This document shows, piece after piece, positions 5,935-6,309 of a stretch of DNA of 6,309 nt. The notes beneath the pieces are model-generated. The model saw only the letters and a program-made list of their open reading frames with translations, searched no databases and had not been told where the DNA came from. Within the stretch, counting starts at the first letter, position 1, and each line of letters starts with the position of its first letter. The stretch is from Chitinophaga pinensis (GTDB lineage: Bacteria > Bacteroidota > Bacteroidia > Chitinophagales > Chitinophagaceae): positions 1-6,309 of the forward strand of contig CALPKD020000086.1 in assembly GCA_943324055.2 (NCBI GenBank), in the 5' to 3' direction. Made by a program: the position numbers and the translations under genes.

Positions 5935-6309
5935 TTAGTAGCTCAATAAGCGCTGCATAGTCTCCTGCAACCTGCTAGTTGCTAAGTATTGTTTTTCTAA
6001 ACTAATATTAAAAGGGATAGGTGTGTCTAGTGAAGCACAACGCATAACGGGCGCATCCAAATGCTCAAAGCAATGCTCTGCGATCCATGCTGCTATTTCT
6101 CCACCGATACCTCCTGTTAAATTATCTTCGTGTAATATCAATACTTTTCCAGTTGCAATTACTGCTTCTTTAATAGCGTCGTAGTCTAGTGGTGCTAAAC
6201 TTCTTAAATCCAAAATAGTCAAACTAGTTTCAGTATGTTCGGCCTGATATTTTTTAGCCCACTGCACCCCCATTCCGTAAGTAATAATGGTAGCATCGAT
6301 TCCTTCACT
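5935..6309 (-). CDS. 2-oxoacid dehydrogenase E1 component, beta-type C-terminal part (partial, runs off the right edge)
   Basis: Only the last 124 codons are present. The reading frame is open to the window edge and begins in the middle of the protein (EGIDATIITYGMGVQWA), so the in-frame ATG at 6273 is internal, not a start. The fragment is the transketolase C-terminal domain of E1 beta subunits: DLRSLAPLD, then GKVLILHEDNLTGGIGGEIAAWI, then LDAPVMRCASLDTPIPF and a final LLSY (segments given separately). The pattern LTGG..EI, CF..LDAP and DTP.PF is closer to branched-chain 2-oxoacid dehydrogenase E1 beta than to pyruvate dehydrogenase E1 beta. With thiamine diphosphate and the alpha part, E1 decarboxylates the oxo acid and passes the acyl group to the E2 lipoyl domain. 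In Bacteroidota such sequences often end a fused alpha-beta E1 protein, which cannot be judged here. The stop codon directly abuts that of the dipeptidase gene. Confidence 0.9.
   Translation of the reverse strand, partial: SEGIDATIITYGMGVQWAKKYQAEHTETSLTILDLRSLAPLDYDAIKEAVIATGKVLILHEDNLTGGIGGEIAAWIAEHCFEHLDAPVMRCASLDTPIPFNISLEKQYLATSRLQETMQRLLSY

Noticed and set aside
6271..6273. ATG at 6273 (minus) as the start of a short 112-residue protein
   Set aside because: The frame stays open to the window edge, and the upstream residues (EGIDATIITYG) continue the E1 beta family alignment, so this Met is internal to a longer gene.

Overview
The window is an ordinary, gene-dense stretch of bacterial chromosome. 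It holds six complete protein genes and the 3' part of a seventh. Intergenic gaps are only 0 to 91 bases, and there is no stretch over 300 bases without a gene. I see no RNA gene, insertion sequence, CRISPR array or phage gene. The DNA is AT-rich, and none of the six visible start codons has a recognisable Shine-Dalgarno sequence. A perfect TAnnTTTG box lies upstream of prfA. Together with protein signatures such as an N-terminal FNPFQENTYV motif and a histidine kinase with a KTPIFAIQGY H-box, this points to Bacteroidota, plausibly a member of the Chitinophagaceae. The phylum is a fairly firm inference; the family is a guess.

Layout: (1) 24-674 (+) is a small metallo-beta-lactamase-fold hydrolase of the glyoxalase II-like GloC/YcbL type. 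(2) 766-2544 (+) is a two-component system, a PhoB/OmpR-type response regulator followed 48 bases later by its probable partner histidine kinase. The kinase has two membrane helices but almost no extracytoplasmic sensor. (3) 2586-3605 (+) is galE, UDP-glucose 4-epimerase, 41 bases further on. (4) 3649-4713 (-) is prfA, peptide chain release factor 1, convergent with galE. (5) 4774-5934 (+) is an exported M19 (renal-dipeptidase family) peptidase, divergent from prfA across 60 bases. (6) 5935-6309 (-) is the C-terminal end of a 2-oxoacid dehydrogenase E1 beta-type protein. It runs off the right edge, and its stop codon directly abuts that of the dipeptidase.

Functionally this is mixed housekeeping: aldehyde/thioester detoxification, signal transduction, sugar-nucleotide metabolism, translation termination, periplasmic peptide hydrolysis and oxo-acid catabolism. 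The only clear functional unit is the regulator-kinase pair. I found no evidence for a new biological system. The items most worth checking are an 11-base-period direct repeat upstream of the response regulator, the sensor-poor kinase, substitutions at specificity positions in GalE and the dipeptidase, and a terminator-like hairpin spanning the kinase stop codon.
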